Translations under genes and position numbers: made by a program
DNA from: an uncultured Pelagibacteraceae bacterium
GTDB lineage: Bacteria; Pseudomonadota; Alphaproteobacteria; Pelagibacterales; Pelagibacteraceae
DNA: 64,000 bases
Direction of reading: 5' to 3'
NCBI GenBank assembly: GCA_902558835.1
Contig: CACEFK010000003.1
Location: forward strand, 58,917-122,916
The notes under the pieces: model-generated
Told to the model about the DNA's origin: nothing
The model's database searches: none
The model's input: only the letters and a program-made list of their open reading frames with translations
Part shown: in pieces, positions 26,370-34,463 of the stretch
Layout of the letters: each line of letters begins with the position of its first letter
How positions within the stretch are numbered: the stretch's first letter is position 1

Positions 26370-27374
26370 TTAATTTATTGATTTGTTTTTGTTTTCAGCC
26401 ATTGATAATGCAATCTTAAATGAATTTAAAATTGGAGCCAAGTTTGCCTCATTTTTTCCTGCAATAGCAAATGCAGAACCATGAGCAGTAGTTGTTACTG
26501 GTACAGTTAATCCACCTTGAACTGTTACTCCTCTATCAAAACCAAACGCTTTAAGACCAGATTGAAGTGCATCATGATACATACCTACCATACAATCATG
26601 ATTTTTATTTTTATATGCCACTACGAATGATGTATCACAAGGCAAAGGACCATCAACGTTGTAACCAAGTTTTTTTGCCTCCTCTATTGCAGGTATAATT
26701 TCATCTTTTTCTTCTGTACCAAACTCTGCATGGGGATTAAGTGCTTGAATAGCAATTCGAGGTTTCTTTACACCGTTTAGCTCCATAACTTCATTAATTA
26801 ATTTTATAGGCTTCATGATGTTTTCTTTTGTAATATGTTGAGCAACTTCTTTTATTGGAATATGCGAAGTTACTCTTGCTGTCCAAAAATTATCTATAAC
26901 ATTAAACTCACAACAGAAACTATTTACTCCAAGTTTTTCTGCCATTAATTGCAATTCATCTGAGTGTTTATTTCCTCCAAGTTTTAAACTTGTTTTATTC
27001 ATTGGCGCAAAATTAATTGCATCAATTTTTTTTTCTTTAGCAAGAGTTAAAGCTAAATCTAAAGCTTCCAATACACTTTCACCAGACTCTTTTGATGGTT
27101 CAGCTAATTTATATTTATAATTTTTTCCTTTAGAAATATCTAATAGAAATCTATTTGCTTTATTAAAATCAATTTCATCAAAATTTTCAACAACATCTAT
27201 TTTATGTGCGATTCCAGCAATATTATTTCCACTTTCAAATACTTGCTTTTCACCAATGATGACGATGTTAGCTTTGTTAGTCATTTCGTCATTTAAAAGT
27301 TTTGAAATTAATTCTGGACCTATGCCAGCAGGATCACCTAGCAGTAAAGCAATGTTAGATTTATTTTGAGCCAT
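26370..27374 (-). CDS. PdxA-family dehydrogenase (PdxA2-like)
   Basis: A 334-aa member of the 4-hydroxythreonine-4-phosphate dehydrogenase family. The N-terminal LLLGDPAGIGPELI, the three metal-ligand regions (GNKHSDELQLMAEKLG, ALNPHAEFGTEEKDEI, GMYHDALQSGLKAFGFDRG) and the C-terminal TTTAHGSAFAIAGKNEAN are all present. True PdxA works in pyridoxal phosphate synthesis; PdxA2 paralogues oxidise 4-phospho-threonate or -erythronate. Location divergent to a tripartite tricarboxylate transporter and away from pdxJ or ksgA favours a catabolic PdxA2-type role, by inference. Confidence 0.82.
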   Translation of the reverse strand: MAQNKSNIALLLGDPAGIGPELISKLLNDEMTNKANIVIIGEKQVFESGNNIAGIAHKIDVVENFDEIDFNKANRFLLDISKGKNYKYKLAEPSKESGESVLEALDLALTLAKEKKIDAINFAPMNKTSLKLGGNKHSDELQLMAEKLGVNSFCCEFNVIDNFWTARVTSHIPIKEVAQHITKENIMKPIKLINEVMELNGVKKPRIAIQALNPHAEFGTEEKDEIIPAIEEAKKLGYNVDGPLPCDTSFVVAYKNKNHDCMVGMYHDALQSGLKAFGFDRGVTVQGGLTVPVTTTAHGSAFAIAGKNEANLAPILNSFKIALSMAENKNKSIN

Positions 27375-27443
27375 TTTTTTCTTTACGTCTTGTATCAGAT
27401 TATGTTTAAATTATTAAATATAAATTAACGAAAGAGGGAAATA

Positions 27444-28418
27444 ATGAAAAAAAGCTTTAAACTATTTTTAGCAGCTGCTTTCCTAGTAACTGAATTTTTT
27501 GTTGTAGCTCTTCCATTAATGATCACTTCAGCTAAAGCTGACGGTCATCCAATACAAGCAATTACTCACGCTGGTTTTGGTGGTGGAACTGACGTTACTA
27601 CTAGAATGATGTTATTAAGAGCAAGAAGAGTTCTTAAGCAGGATATGCAATTAGTAAACAAAAAAGGTGGCGGTGGAGCAACATCTATGGACTACATGAT
27701 GTCTTTACCAGCTGATGGTAACCACACTTTAACTTGGACTACAGGTCATGCTGTATCTATGGCTTTAGGTAAAACTAAAGTTAAGTTAAGTGATATGCAA
27801 CCACTTGCAAGAGGAACTGATGATCCTCAATTGTTTGTTGTTAACTGTAAAGCAGACATCAAAGATGCTAAAAAATTTATTAGCACACAAAAATCAAAAT
27901 CACTAAAATACGGAACTACTCATACTGGTGGTATTGATGATGTTAGTGCAATTGCATTTACAAAAAAAGGTGGATTAAAAGATCCAACTATCGTTGCTTA
28001 CAAAGGTGTTGCGCCAATTAAAACTAACCTTATCAAAGGAGATATTGATGTGGGTGTTTTAAACTTAGGCGAAGCATTAACTGAAATAAACGAAGGTAAA
28101 CTTTGTGTATCAGTTGTATTAGCAAATGAAAGAATGGCTAAAATTGGAGATTCTCCAACAGCTAAAGAATTAGGTATACCTGTTTCTTTATCTACTGTTA
28201 GAGGATTTGTAACTAAAAAAGGTGCTCCAGCAGACAGAGTAAAACAATTAGAAGCTGGAATGATGAAAGCTATGAGCCACAATTACTACAAAAATTTCTT
28301 AACAGAAATTGGTCTTGATGAGACAAGTGTAGTTGGTGCTGACGAGTGGGGTAAGCAAATGGAAGAAATGCTTACAGAAATGACTGCTCAGCTTAAAGCT
28401 TTAGGTTACATTAATTAA
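27444..28418 (+). CDS. TTT-family periplasmic binding protein (TctC/Bug)
   Basis: A 324-aa extracytoplasmic receptor of the tripartite tricarboxylate transporter family. The signal peptide runs to about residue 32 (SAKADG). The Bug-type N-terminal motif is AGFGGGTDVTTRMMLLRARRVL followed by NKKGGGGATSMDYM, and the C-terminus has the usual EIGLDE..GADEW. It captures a small carboxylate in the periplasm for the TctAB membrane pair downstream. AGAGGG before the ATG is the ribosome site. The ligand cannot be assigned from sequence. Confidence 0.88.
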   Translation: MKKSFKLFLAAAFLVTEFFVVALPLMITSAKADGHPIQAITHAGFGGGTDVTTRMMLLRARRVLKQDMQLVNKKGGGGATSMDYMMSLPADGNHTLTWTTGHAVSMALGKTKVKLSDMQPLARGTDDPQLFVVNCKADIKDAKKFISTQKSKSLKYGTTHTGGIDDVSAIAFTKKGGLKDPTIVAYKGVAPIKTNLIKGDIDVGVLNLGEALTEINEGKLCVSVVLANERMAKIGDSPTAKELGIPVSLSTVRGFVTKKGAPADRVKQLEAGMMKAMSHNYYKNFLTEIGLDETSVVGADEWGKQMEEMLTEMTAQLKALGYIN

Positions 28419-28441
28419 TCTAATTAAAAGTACATTTAAAT

Positions 28442-28948
28442 ATGAAAAATGTACAAAAATCAAAAAGGGCAAACAAAAGTTTGCCCTTTTTTTTTAAGGA
28501 TGAATTTAAGGTTTCATTTGTAATTATTTTTGTATCAGTAGTTTTACTTATAACAACTTTTACATTCGATATAGTTCCTCCAATTTTAAATAGAGGAATT
28601 CAGCCAGCAACATTTCCAAAAGCATTATTAATTTTGATAATTGCTATGACATTAATTGTTTATTATTTAGCAACTAAAAATCCTTGGAAAATTGAAAAAA
28701 AATTACCTAGATCATTTTTTTTAACAGTGTTTAGTTTTGTTTTATTTGTAATAGTTTCCAAAACTTTAGATTTCTTTTTAGCTATATCGGCCTTATCAAT
28801 TTTTGTAGCTTACTATTGGGGTGAAAAAAGATTATTTTATTTATTATTGGTTGGAATTATTTTTCCAATCATTGTTTTCGTTTTTTTTGAGACAATTTTA
28901 GGTTTAAGATTTCCTCCAGGAATAATTACCAACATTTACTATAGCTAG
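28442..28948 (+). CDS. TTT-family small membrane subunit TctB
   Basis: A 168-aa membrane protein with four hydrophobic segments (about residues 25-43, 60-77, 93-115 and 130-150), matching the small TctB subunit. The first 23 residues, MKNVQKSKRANKSLPFFFKDEFK, are encoded by a strong terminator hairpin. No later in-frame ATG precedes the first membrane helix; an ATG at 28500 is in another frame. The ATG at 28442 is therefore the best start, unless a non-standard codon is used. The stop is followed directly by the TctA ATG (TAGATG). Confidence 0.8.
   Translation: MKNVQKSKRANKSLPFFFKDEFKVSFVIIFVSVVLLITTFTFDIVPPILNRGIQPATFPKALLILIIAMTLIVYYLATKNPWKIEKKLPRSFFLTVFSFVLFVIVSKTLDFFLAISALSIFVAYYWGEKRLFYLLLVGIIFPIIVFVFFETILGLRFPPGIITNIYYS
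28462..28495 (+). terminator. intrinsic-terminator-like hairpin inside the tctB reading frame
   Basis: Perfect 13-bp stem AAAAAGGGCAAAC / GTTTGCCCTTTTT with an AAAA loop, ending in a run of nine or more T. It lies 44 bp after the tctC stop and within codons 7-18 of tctB. Placement suggests partial termination after the binding-protein gene, possibly modulated by ribosomes entering tctB. Confidence 0.85.
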
Positions 28949-30424
28949 ATGGACAATTTATTATTAATGCTGGCACCACTCTTTAGTTCTAAACTGTTAT
29001 TAGTTTTATTTTTTGGAACATTATTTGGTTTAATATTAGGAGTTTTACCTGGTTTAGGACCGACAACAGGTGGAGCATTGATCTTACCTTTTACAATGAC
29101 TCTAGATCCATTATCTGCAATTGTTTTATTAACTTCCATCTATTGTGCAGGAACTTATGGTGGCGCAATAACAGCTGTACTTATTAATACCCCTGGAACA
29201 CCAGCAGCAGCAGCAACTTGTTTAGATGGTTATCCTTTAGCTCAAAAAGGTGAAGCAGGAAGAGCTTTGGGTATGGCAACAGTATCAAGTACTGTTGGAG
29301 GTATTTTCAGTGTTGTTATATTAGTTTTTTTTGCTCCTATATTGGCACAACTTGCATATGAATTTGGTCAACCAGAATATTTTGCTTTAGCAATATTTGG
29401 TTTAACGATGCTTGCTTCTATAGGTGAGGGGAGTCCAATTAAAAACTTAATTGCTGGTGCATTTGGAATATTGATTTCTACTGTCGGTAAAGATTTTATG
29501 ACTTCAATTGATCGTTTTACATTTGGGATCAATGAATTGACTGAAGGAATAGGTTTTATACCGGTAGTAGTTGGGCTCTTCGCAATGAGTGAGATGCTGA
29601 CTCAATCAACATTAATAAATCAAGTTTTTAACAGGATTGCTTTAAAAGCAATTAAATTACCAAGTAAAGATGATTATAAAAAAACATGGAAAACAATATT
29701 GCGATCAAGTGGGATTGGATCATTTATTGGAGTACTACCTGCAGAAGGTGGAACAGTTGCTTCTTTAATTGGTTATTCTGAGGCGAAGAGATTCTCAAAA
29801 AATCCAGAAGAATTTGGAAAAGGATCAATAGAAGGAATTGCAGGAGCAGAAGCGGCAAATAATGCAGCAACAGGTGGCGCTATGGTTCCAACTTTAGCAC
29901 TTGGTATTCCTGGTAGCGCAACAACAGCCGTTATACTTACGGGATTAATTATTCATGGTGTTAGACCTGGGCCAGATTTGTTTAGAGAGCAACCAGATTT
30001 CTTATATGGAATATTTGGCGCCATGCTAATAGCTAATATCCTCTTTTTTATTTTTGGATTTTTTGGAGCAAAAATATTTGCAAGAATAACTTTAGTACCT
30101 AATAAAATCTTATGGCCAATGATATTCGCAGTTTCAGTATGTGGAACTTATTCTTTAAATCAATCCATAATAGATGTTTGGATAATGTTATTTTTTGGAG
30201 TGCTAGGTTTTTTCATGAGAAGATATGGTTTTTCAGTTGTTCCAGTTATTATTGGATTAATTTTGGGTGAGTTAGTTGAAGGAACTTTAAGACAATCTCT
30301 GGTTATATTTGATGGTAATTGGTTGATGTTTTTTACAAGACCAATTGCTTTAACATTCTTTATTTTGTCTTTAATTGCTTTGGCTTTTCCTTTAATAAGA
30401 TCAAGAAAATTTAGAAAGAAATAA
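28949..30424 (+). CDS. TTT-family large membrane subunit TctA
   Basis: A 491-aa permease of the tripartite tricarboxylate transporter family with about 11-12 hydrophobic segments. Family motifs are GLILGVLPGLGPTTGGALILPFTMTLDPLSAI near residue 25, YGGAITAVLINTPGTPAAAATCLDGYPLAQKGEAGRALGMA near residue 70 and GAEAANNAATGGAMVPTLALGIPGSATTAV near residue 300. It forms the ion-driven translocation pathway with TctB. It is adjacent to tctB and overlaps the SDR gene by 1 nt (TAATG). Confidence 0.93.
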   Translation: MDNLLLMLAPLFSSKLLLVLFFGTLFGLILGVLPGLGPTTGGALILPFTMTLDPLSAIVLLTSIYCAGTYGGAITAVLINTPGTPAAAATCLDGYPLAQKGEAGRALGMATVSSTVGGIFSVVILVFFAPILAQLAYEFGQPEYFALAIFGLTMLASIGEGSPIKNLIAGAFGILISTVGKDFMTSIDRFTFGINELTEGIGFIPVVVGLFAMSEMLTQSTLINQVFNRIALKAIKLPSKDDYKKTWKTILRSSGIGSFIGVLPAEGGTVASLIGYSEAKRFSKNPEEFGKGSIEGIAGAEAANNAATGGAMVPTLALGIPGSATTAVILTGLIIHGVRPGPDLFREQPDFLYGIFGAMLIANILFFIFGFFGAKIFARITLVPNKILWPMIFAVSVCGTYSLNQSIIDVWIMLFFGVLGFFMRRYGFSVVPVIIGLILGELVEGTLRQSLVIFDGNWLMFFTRPIALTFFILSLIALAFPLIRSRKFRKK

Positions 30425-31173
30425 TGATTAAGTATGATCTAAATAAAAGAGTGGCAGTTGTTACAGGTGGAGCTCAAGGATTTGGCTTAGCAATAACTGA
30501 AAGATTTATCGAAGCAGGTGCAAAAGTTGTGATTTGGGACATTGATGAAAATGCAGCTAAAGAGGCGATTGATAAAGTAAAATCAGAACACCTTAGTTAT
30601 CAAATCGTAGACGTAACTAATTTTGAAATAGTAAATAAAAATTTAGAAGAAGTAGAAAAAAAATATGGAAAAATAGATATTTTTGTTAATAACGCAGGCA
30701 TTGCTGGCATGAACACTACAGTCGCCGAATATCCTTTAGAGGAATGGAAAAAAGTAATGAATTTAAATTTAAACTCTGTCTTCTATTGTTGTAAAGCAGT
30801 TGTTCCATTTATGTTAAAAAATGATTATGGAAGAATAGTTAATATTGCATCAATTGCTGGAAAAGAAGGTAATCCAAATGCAAGTGCATACAGCACATCT
30901 AAGGCAGGAGTTATTGGTTTAACAAAATCTCTAGGCAAAGAGCTTGCGCAAAAAAATATAGCTGTAAATTGCGTAACACCAGCAGCAGCTAAAACTAGAA
31001 TTTTTGATCAAATGACAGAGGAACATATTAATTATATGCTATCAAAAATTCCTAGAAATAAATTTGCAAAAGTTGAGGAATTAGCATCATTAGTAACCTG
31101 GTTAGCTAGTGAAGAAAACTCTTTTTCAACTGCGGCAGTATTTGATTTAAGCGGTGGAAGAGCTACGTATTAA
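30424..31173 (+). CDS. short-chain dehydrogenase/reductase (FabG-like)
   Basis: A 249-aa SDR. It has the TGGAQGFGLA cofactor loop near residue 14, NNAG near residue 89, the catalytic Ser in NIASIAGKEGNPN, and YSTSKAG (Y-x-x-x-K) near residue 155. An acidic residue after the second strand (WDIDENA) suggests NAD preference. Coupling to a carboxylate transporter and a ROK kinase indicates a catabolic polyol or hydroxy-acid substrate rather than fatty acid synthesis. Confidence 0.87.
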   Translation: MIKYDLNKRVAVVTGGAQGFGLAITERFIEAGAKVVIWDIDENAAKEAIDKVKSEHLSYQIVDVTNFEIVNKNLEEVEKKYGKIDIFVNNAGIAGMNTTVAEYPLEEWKKVMNLNLNSVFYCCKAVVPFMLKNDYGRIVNIASIAGKEGNPNASAYSTSKAGVIGLTKSLGKELAQKNIAVNCVTPAAAKTRIFDQMTEEHINYMLSKIPRNKFAKVEELASLVTWLASEENSFSTAAVFDLSGGRATY

Positions 31174-31175
31174 TT

Positions 31176-32078
31176 ATGCAAGTGGGTTTTGATGTAGGCG
31201 CAACAAAAATAGAAAGTGTTGTACTTGAAAAAGATGGTCAAGAAAAACACAGATCAAGAATACAATGCCCTAAAGATTATACTCAAATTATTACTGCAAT
31301 TAGAGATATACACAATAAACTTGAGAAAGAATTCAAACAAGAGCTACCAATTGGAGTTTGTCATCCAGGGGTTCATTCTCCTCAAACAGGATTAGTAAAA
31401 AATGCTCCTAATATTAATTGGTTAGAAAAAAAACCTTTTCAAAATGATTTACGTAAAGCACTTGGAAAAGAAGTGTTTTGTGAAAATGATGCTAATTGTT
31501 TTGCTTTATCTGAAGCTATAGATGGATCAGGTAAACATTACAAAATTGTTTATGGTATCATTTTAGGGTCTGGAGTTGGAGGTGGGTTAGTTATCGATAA
31601 AAAAATAGTAAGCGGACCTAATGGTGTTGCAGGTGAATGGGGTCATAATCAAATCCCTTATTTTGCAGCAAAAAAAGAAAATTTCGACTCAAGTAATGCC
31701 AGAGAAGCAGAGATTGAGAGTTTTTTGTCTGGCTTAGGATTAGCAAAAAGATTTAATAAACTTTACGGAAAAAATTTAAAAACAAATGAAATTTTTGAAT
31801 TAAATCGAAAACACGATTTAGACGCTGAAAGATTTATAGATGATTTTAAAGTAAATTTAGCAATGTCTCTCTCAAGCATCATAAATATTTTAGATCCTGA
31901 TGCTTTTGTTTTTGGAGGTGGAGTTTCAAACGAAATTGATTTTTTACATGAAATAGACTCATTGGTTAGAAAATTTGTTATTGGTAGAGAATATGAAGGT
32001 GTTTTTTTAAAACCTAGATACGGAGATGCTAGTGGTGTAAGAGGTGCTGCAAGACTCGGTAGAAGCGCGACATATTAA
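31176..32078 (+). CDS. ROK-family sugar kinase
   Basis: A 300-aa ROK kinase. The phosphate-binding start is VGFDVGATKIESVVL, the sugar-binding part is NINWLEKKPF and CENDANCFALSEA, and the ATP-binding ILGSGVGGGLVIDKKIVSGPNGVAGEWGHNQ holds the conserved E-x-G-H. The usual ROK zinc-binding CXCGXXGC motif is absent; the corresponding stretch reads FAAKKENFDSSNAREAEIESFLSG, so metal binding is probably lost. Candidates are fructose, glucose, N-acetylglucosamine or mannose. It follows the SDR by 2 bp and precedes a sugar ABC operon. Confidence 0.85.
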   Translation: MQVGFDVGATKIESVVLEKDGQEKHRSRIQCPKDYTQIITAIRDIHNKLEKEFKQELPIGVCHPGVHSPQTGLVKNAPNINWLEKKPFQNDLRKALGKEVFCENDANCFALSEAIDGSGKHYKIVYGIILGSGVGGGLVIDKKIVSGPNGVAGEWGHNQIPYFAAKKENFDSSNAREAEIESFLSGLGLAKRFNKLYGKNLKTNEIFELNRKHDLDAERFIDDFKVNLAMSLSSIINILDPDAFVFGGGVSNEIDFLHEIDSLVRKFVIGREYEGVFLKPRYGDASGVRGAARLGRSATY

Positions 32079-32079
32079 T

Positions 32080-32100
32080 ATTTCAACTTTTAGTTGAAAT
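32080..32100. terminator. hairpin after the ROK kinase gene
   Basis: Perfect 9-bp inverted repeat ATTTCAACT / AGTTGAAAT with a TTT loop, starting right after the kinase stop. The downstream tract is not T-rich, so it may be a weak terminator or a 3'-end stabilising stem. Confidence 0.45.
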
Positions 32101-32157
32101 TTGAAAATCTAAAATATTTCGAAGTTAAGAAAAAATTAATTAATTTTTTAAAAAAAC

Positions 32158-32187
32158 AATTACAACTCAAAATTGTAATTTATTTTT
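32158..32187 (+). terminator. AT-rich intrinsic terminator before the sugar ABC operon
   Basis: Stem AATTACAA / TTGTAATT (32158-32165 / 32173-32180) with a 7-nt loop, followed by TATTTTTT. It lies in the 183-bp gap between the ROK kinase and the binding-protein gene and probably ends the upstream transcript. Confidence 0.55.
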
Positions 32188-32236
32188 TAATTATCAATTA
32201 ACCCTTAATCTACTTATAGTTTCAAATATAAAAATC

Positions 32237-32246
32237 GTTAATTAAC
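32237..32246. promoter_or_regulatory. 10-bp palindrome before the sugar-binding-protein gene
   Basis: GTTAATTAAC lies 16-25 bp upstream of the ATG at 32262, just before the AGAGGAAGAG ribosome site. It could be an operator, but short AT-rich palindromes are common here, so support is weak. Confidence 0.3.
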
Positions 32247-32261
32247 AAAGAGGAAGAGAAG

Positions 32262-33518
32262 ATGAAAAAACTAATAATCGCTTTAATTACATTAGCGTTC
32301 ACATCTACTTCATCAATTGCAGGACCTAAGATTGAGGTATTGCACTGGTGGACGTCTGGTGGTGAGGCTGCTGCACTTAAAGTTTTAAAAGATGATTTCG
32401 CTGCAAACGGCGGTGAATGGATGGACATGCCTGTAACAGGTGGTGGTGGAGACGCTGCTAACGTTGCACTAAAAGCAAGAATCGTTGCTGGAGATCCTCC
32501 ATCAGCATCACAAATTAAAGGACCTACAATTCAAGAGTATGACCAAGAAGGTGTTGTAGCTCCATATAACATAGATGAAGTTGCTAAAGCAGAAGGTTGG
32601 GACAATTTATTAGATCCAATGATTGCAGCTATTCACAAGTGTGAAAATAACAGCGGACCTTATTGTGCTGCTCCAGTAAACATTCACAGAATTGACTGGA
32701 TGTGGGCAAACAAAGCTGTATTTGATGCAAACGGTATTTCAGTTCCAACTACTTGGGATGAGTTAAATGCTGCTGCTGAAAAATTACAAGCTGCTGGTAT
32801 TATTCCATTTGCACACGGTGGACAAGCTTGGCAAGATGCTACAGTATTTGAAGCAGTTGCTATGGGTCTTGGTGGAAATAACTACTACAAAAATTGTTAT
32901 GTAGATCTTAAAGAAAGTTGTTTAAGAAGCGAAACAACAGTTAAAGTATTTGACCAAATGAGAAAGCTTAAAGGCTTTACAGATGAAGGTAGCCCAGGAA
33001 GAGACTGGAACGTTGCTACTGGTATGGTTATTGAAGGAAAAGCTGGTTTCCAAATTATGGGTGACTGGGCAAAAGGTGAATTTACAGCTGCTGGAAAAGT
33101 TCCAGGTGTAGATTACTACTGTGCTGCTACTCCTTCAAACAATGGATACTTATATAACGTAGATAGTTTTATCTTTTACAAATCTAGCGATCCAGATAAA
33201 CAAGCTGGTCAAAAGTTACTAGCTAAGCTTATGATGGGTAAAAACTTCCAAAAAGTTTTCAACCTATACAAAGGTTCTATCCCGGCTCGTTTAGACGTAT
33301 CAATGGATGAATTTGATAAATGTGCAAAAACATCTAACGCAGATATTAAAACTGCTGGTGCAAAAGGTGGATTAGTTCCAAGTTTTGCTCATGGTATGGC
33401 TCAAGGTAATACTATGAAAGCTGCCCTACAAGATATCATCACAGAGCACTTTAACTCTGACATGTCATCTGTAGATGCTGCTAACGCTTTAGCTGACTCA
33501 GTTTTAGCTAATATGTAG
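32262..33518 (+). CDS. periplasmic sugar-binding protein (GtsA-like)
   Basis: A 418-aa family 1 extracellular solute-binding protein with a signal peptide of about 20 residues (MKKLIIALITLAFTSTSSIA). The mature start KIEVLHWWTSGGEAAALKVLKDDF and the stretch MPVTGGGGDAANVALKARIVAGDPPSASQIKG match the glucose/mannose-binding GtsA class. AGAGGAAGAG precedes the ATG. It is followed by a terminator hairpin, then two permeases and an ATPase. Glucose or another aldose is the likely ligand, in keeping with the epimerase and aldose dehydrogenase downstream. Confidence 0.9.
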   Translation: MKKLIIALITLAFTSTSSIAGPKIEVLHWWTSGGEAAALKVLKDDFAANGGEWMDMPVTGGGGDAANVALKARIVAGDPPSASQIKGPTIQEYDQEGVVAPYNIDEVAKAEGWDNLLDPMIAAIHKCENNSGPYCAAPVNIHRIDWMWANKAVFDANGISVPTTWDELNAAAEKLQAAGIIPFAHGGQAWQDATVFEAVAMGLGGNNYYKNCYVDLKESCLRSETTVKVFDQMRKLKGFTDEGSPGRDWNVATGMVIEGKAGFQIMGDWAKGEFTAAGKVPGVDYYCAATPSNNGYLYNVDSFIFYKSSDPDKQAGQKLLAKLMMGKNFQKVFNLYKGSIPARLDVSMDEFDKCAKTSNADIKTAGAKGGLVPSFAHGMAQGNTMKAALQDIITEHFNSDMSSVDAANALADSVLANM

Positions 33519-33530
33519 TTCATAAAAATT

Positions 33531-33562
33531 AAAAGGCCACTTTTGATTAAGTGGCCTTTTTT
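33531..33562 (+). terminator. intrinsic hairpin between sugar-binding protein and permease
   Basis: Perfect 12-bp stem AAAAGGCCACTT / AAGTGGCCTTTT with a 6-nt loop and a run of six T. It begins 12 bp after the binding-protein stop. It probably causes partial termination so that binding protein exceeds permease. Confidence 0.88.
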
Positions 33563-33587
33563 AAATCTTAAATTAAAAATTTTTATA

Positions 33588-34463
33588 ATGTTCAAGTGGT
33601 TAGAAAAAAATTTACCTAAAATTGTAATGGCTCCTGCTGTTGGATTAATAGGTTGGTTTGTATATGGTTTTGTGCTTTGGACTTTATATATATCTTTTAC
33701 TAATTCTAAAATTTTACCCAAATATGAATTGTGGGGTTTTGGTCAGTATGAAAAGTTATGGGCATCCCGAAAATGGCTTATATCAGTAGATAATTTGCTT
33801 GTTTTTACTGCTTTATTTTTAATTTTTTGCATTGTGATTGGGATAATTTTAGCAATCTTTCTAGATCAAAAAATAAGAGCAGAAGGTGTTTTAAGAACAA
33901 TTTATTTATACCCAATGGCTTTATCATTTATCGTAACAGGTACTGCTTGGAAATGGATTTTAAACCCAACTCTTGGTATTCAAAAAATGTTTATTGATTG
34001 GGGTTTTGAGAACTTTACTTTTGATTGGCTGGTTAATAGGGAAATGGCAATTTACACCATAGTGATAGCAGGTGTTTGGCAATCGGCAGGATTTGTCATG
34101 GCTTTATTTTTAGCAGGATTAAGATCAGTTGAGGATGAAATCGTCAAAGCTGCAAAAATTGATGGTGCTGGTTTGTTTACAGTTTACTGGAGAATATTGC
34201 TACCAATGATGAGACCAGTATTTTTCACAAGTTTTGTAATTTTAATTCATATCTCAATTAAAAGTTATGATTTGATTGTTGCTTTAACCCAAGGTGGCCC
34301 AGGTATCTCTACCACGATGCCTGCTTTATTTATGACACAAGCAGCATTTCACAAAAGTCAAGTTGGATTATCTGCAGCAAGTGCGATGATGATGTTTATG
34401 GCTGTAGCTGCAGTCATCATTCCGTATTTATATTCAGAACTAAGGAGAGAAAATGCAAGATAA
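33588..34463 (+). CDS. sugar ABC transporter permease 1 (GtsB-like)
   Basis: Inner-membrane permease of the MalF class, about 291 aa from the ATG at 33588 (MFKWLEKNLPK). The ORF track starts at a TTG (33543) inside the terminator loop, which is unlikely. Six or so hydrophobic segments are visible, and the EAA-type loop that contacts the ATPase reads EDEIVKAAKIDGAGLFTVYWRILLPMM. The 3' end overlaps the second permease by 11 nt. Confidence 0.9.
   Translation: MFKWLEKNLPKIVMAPAVGLIGWFVYGFVLWTLYISFTNSKILPKYELWGFGQYEKLWASRKWLISVDNLLVFTALFLIFCIVIGIILAIFLDQKIRAEGVLRTIYLYPMALSFIVTGTAWKWILNPTLGIQKMFIDWGFENFTFDWLVNREMAIYTIVIAGVWQSAGFVMALFLAGLRSVEDEIVKAAKIDGAGLFTVYWRILLPMMRPVFFTSFVILIHISIKSYDLIVALTQGGPGISTTMPALFMTQAAFHKSQVGLSAASAMMMFMAVAAVIIPYLYSELRRENAR

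Noticed and set aside
33543-33587. Upstream TTG start of the first sugar permease
   Set aside because: The TTG lies in the loop of a terminator hairpin; the ATG at 33588 begins a normal permease N-terminus.
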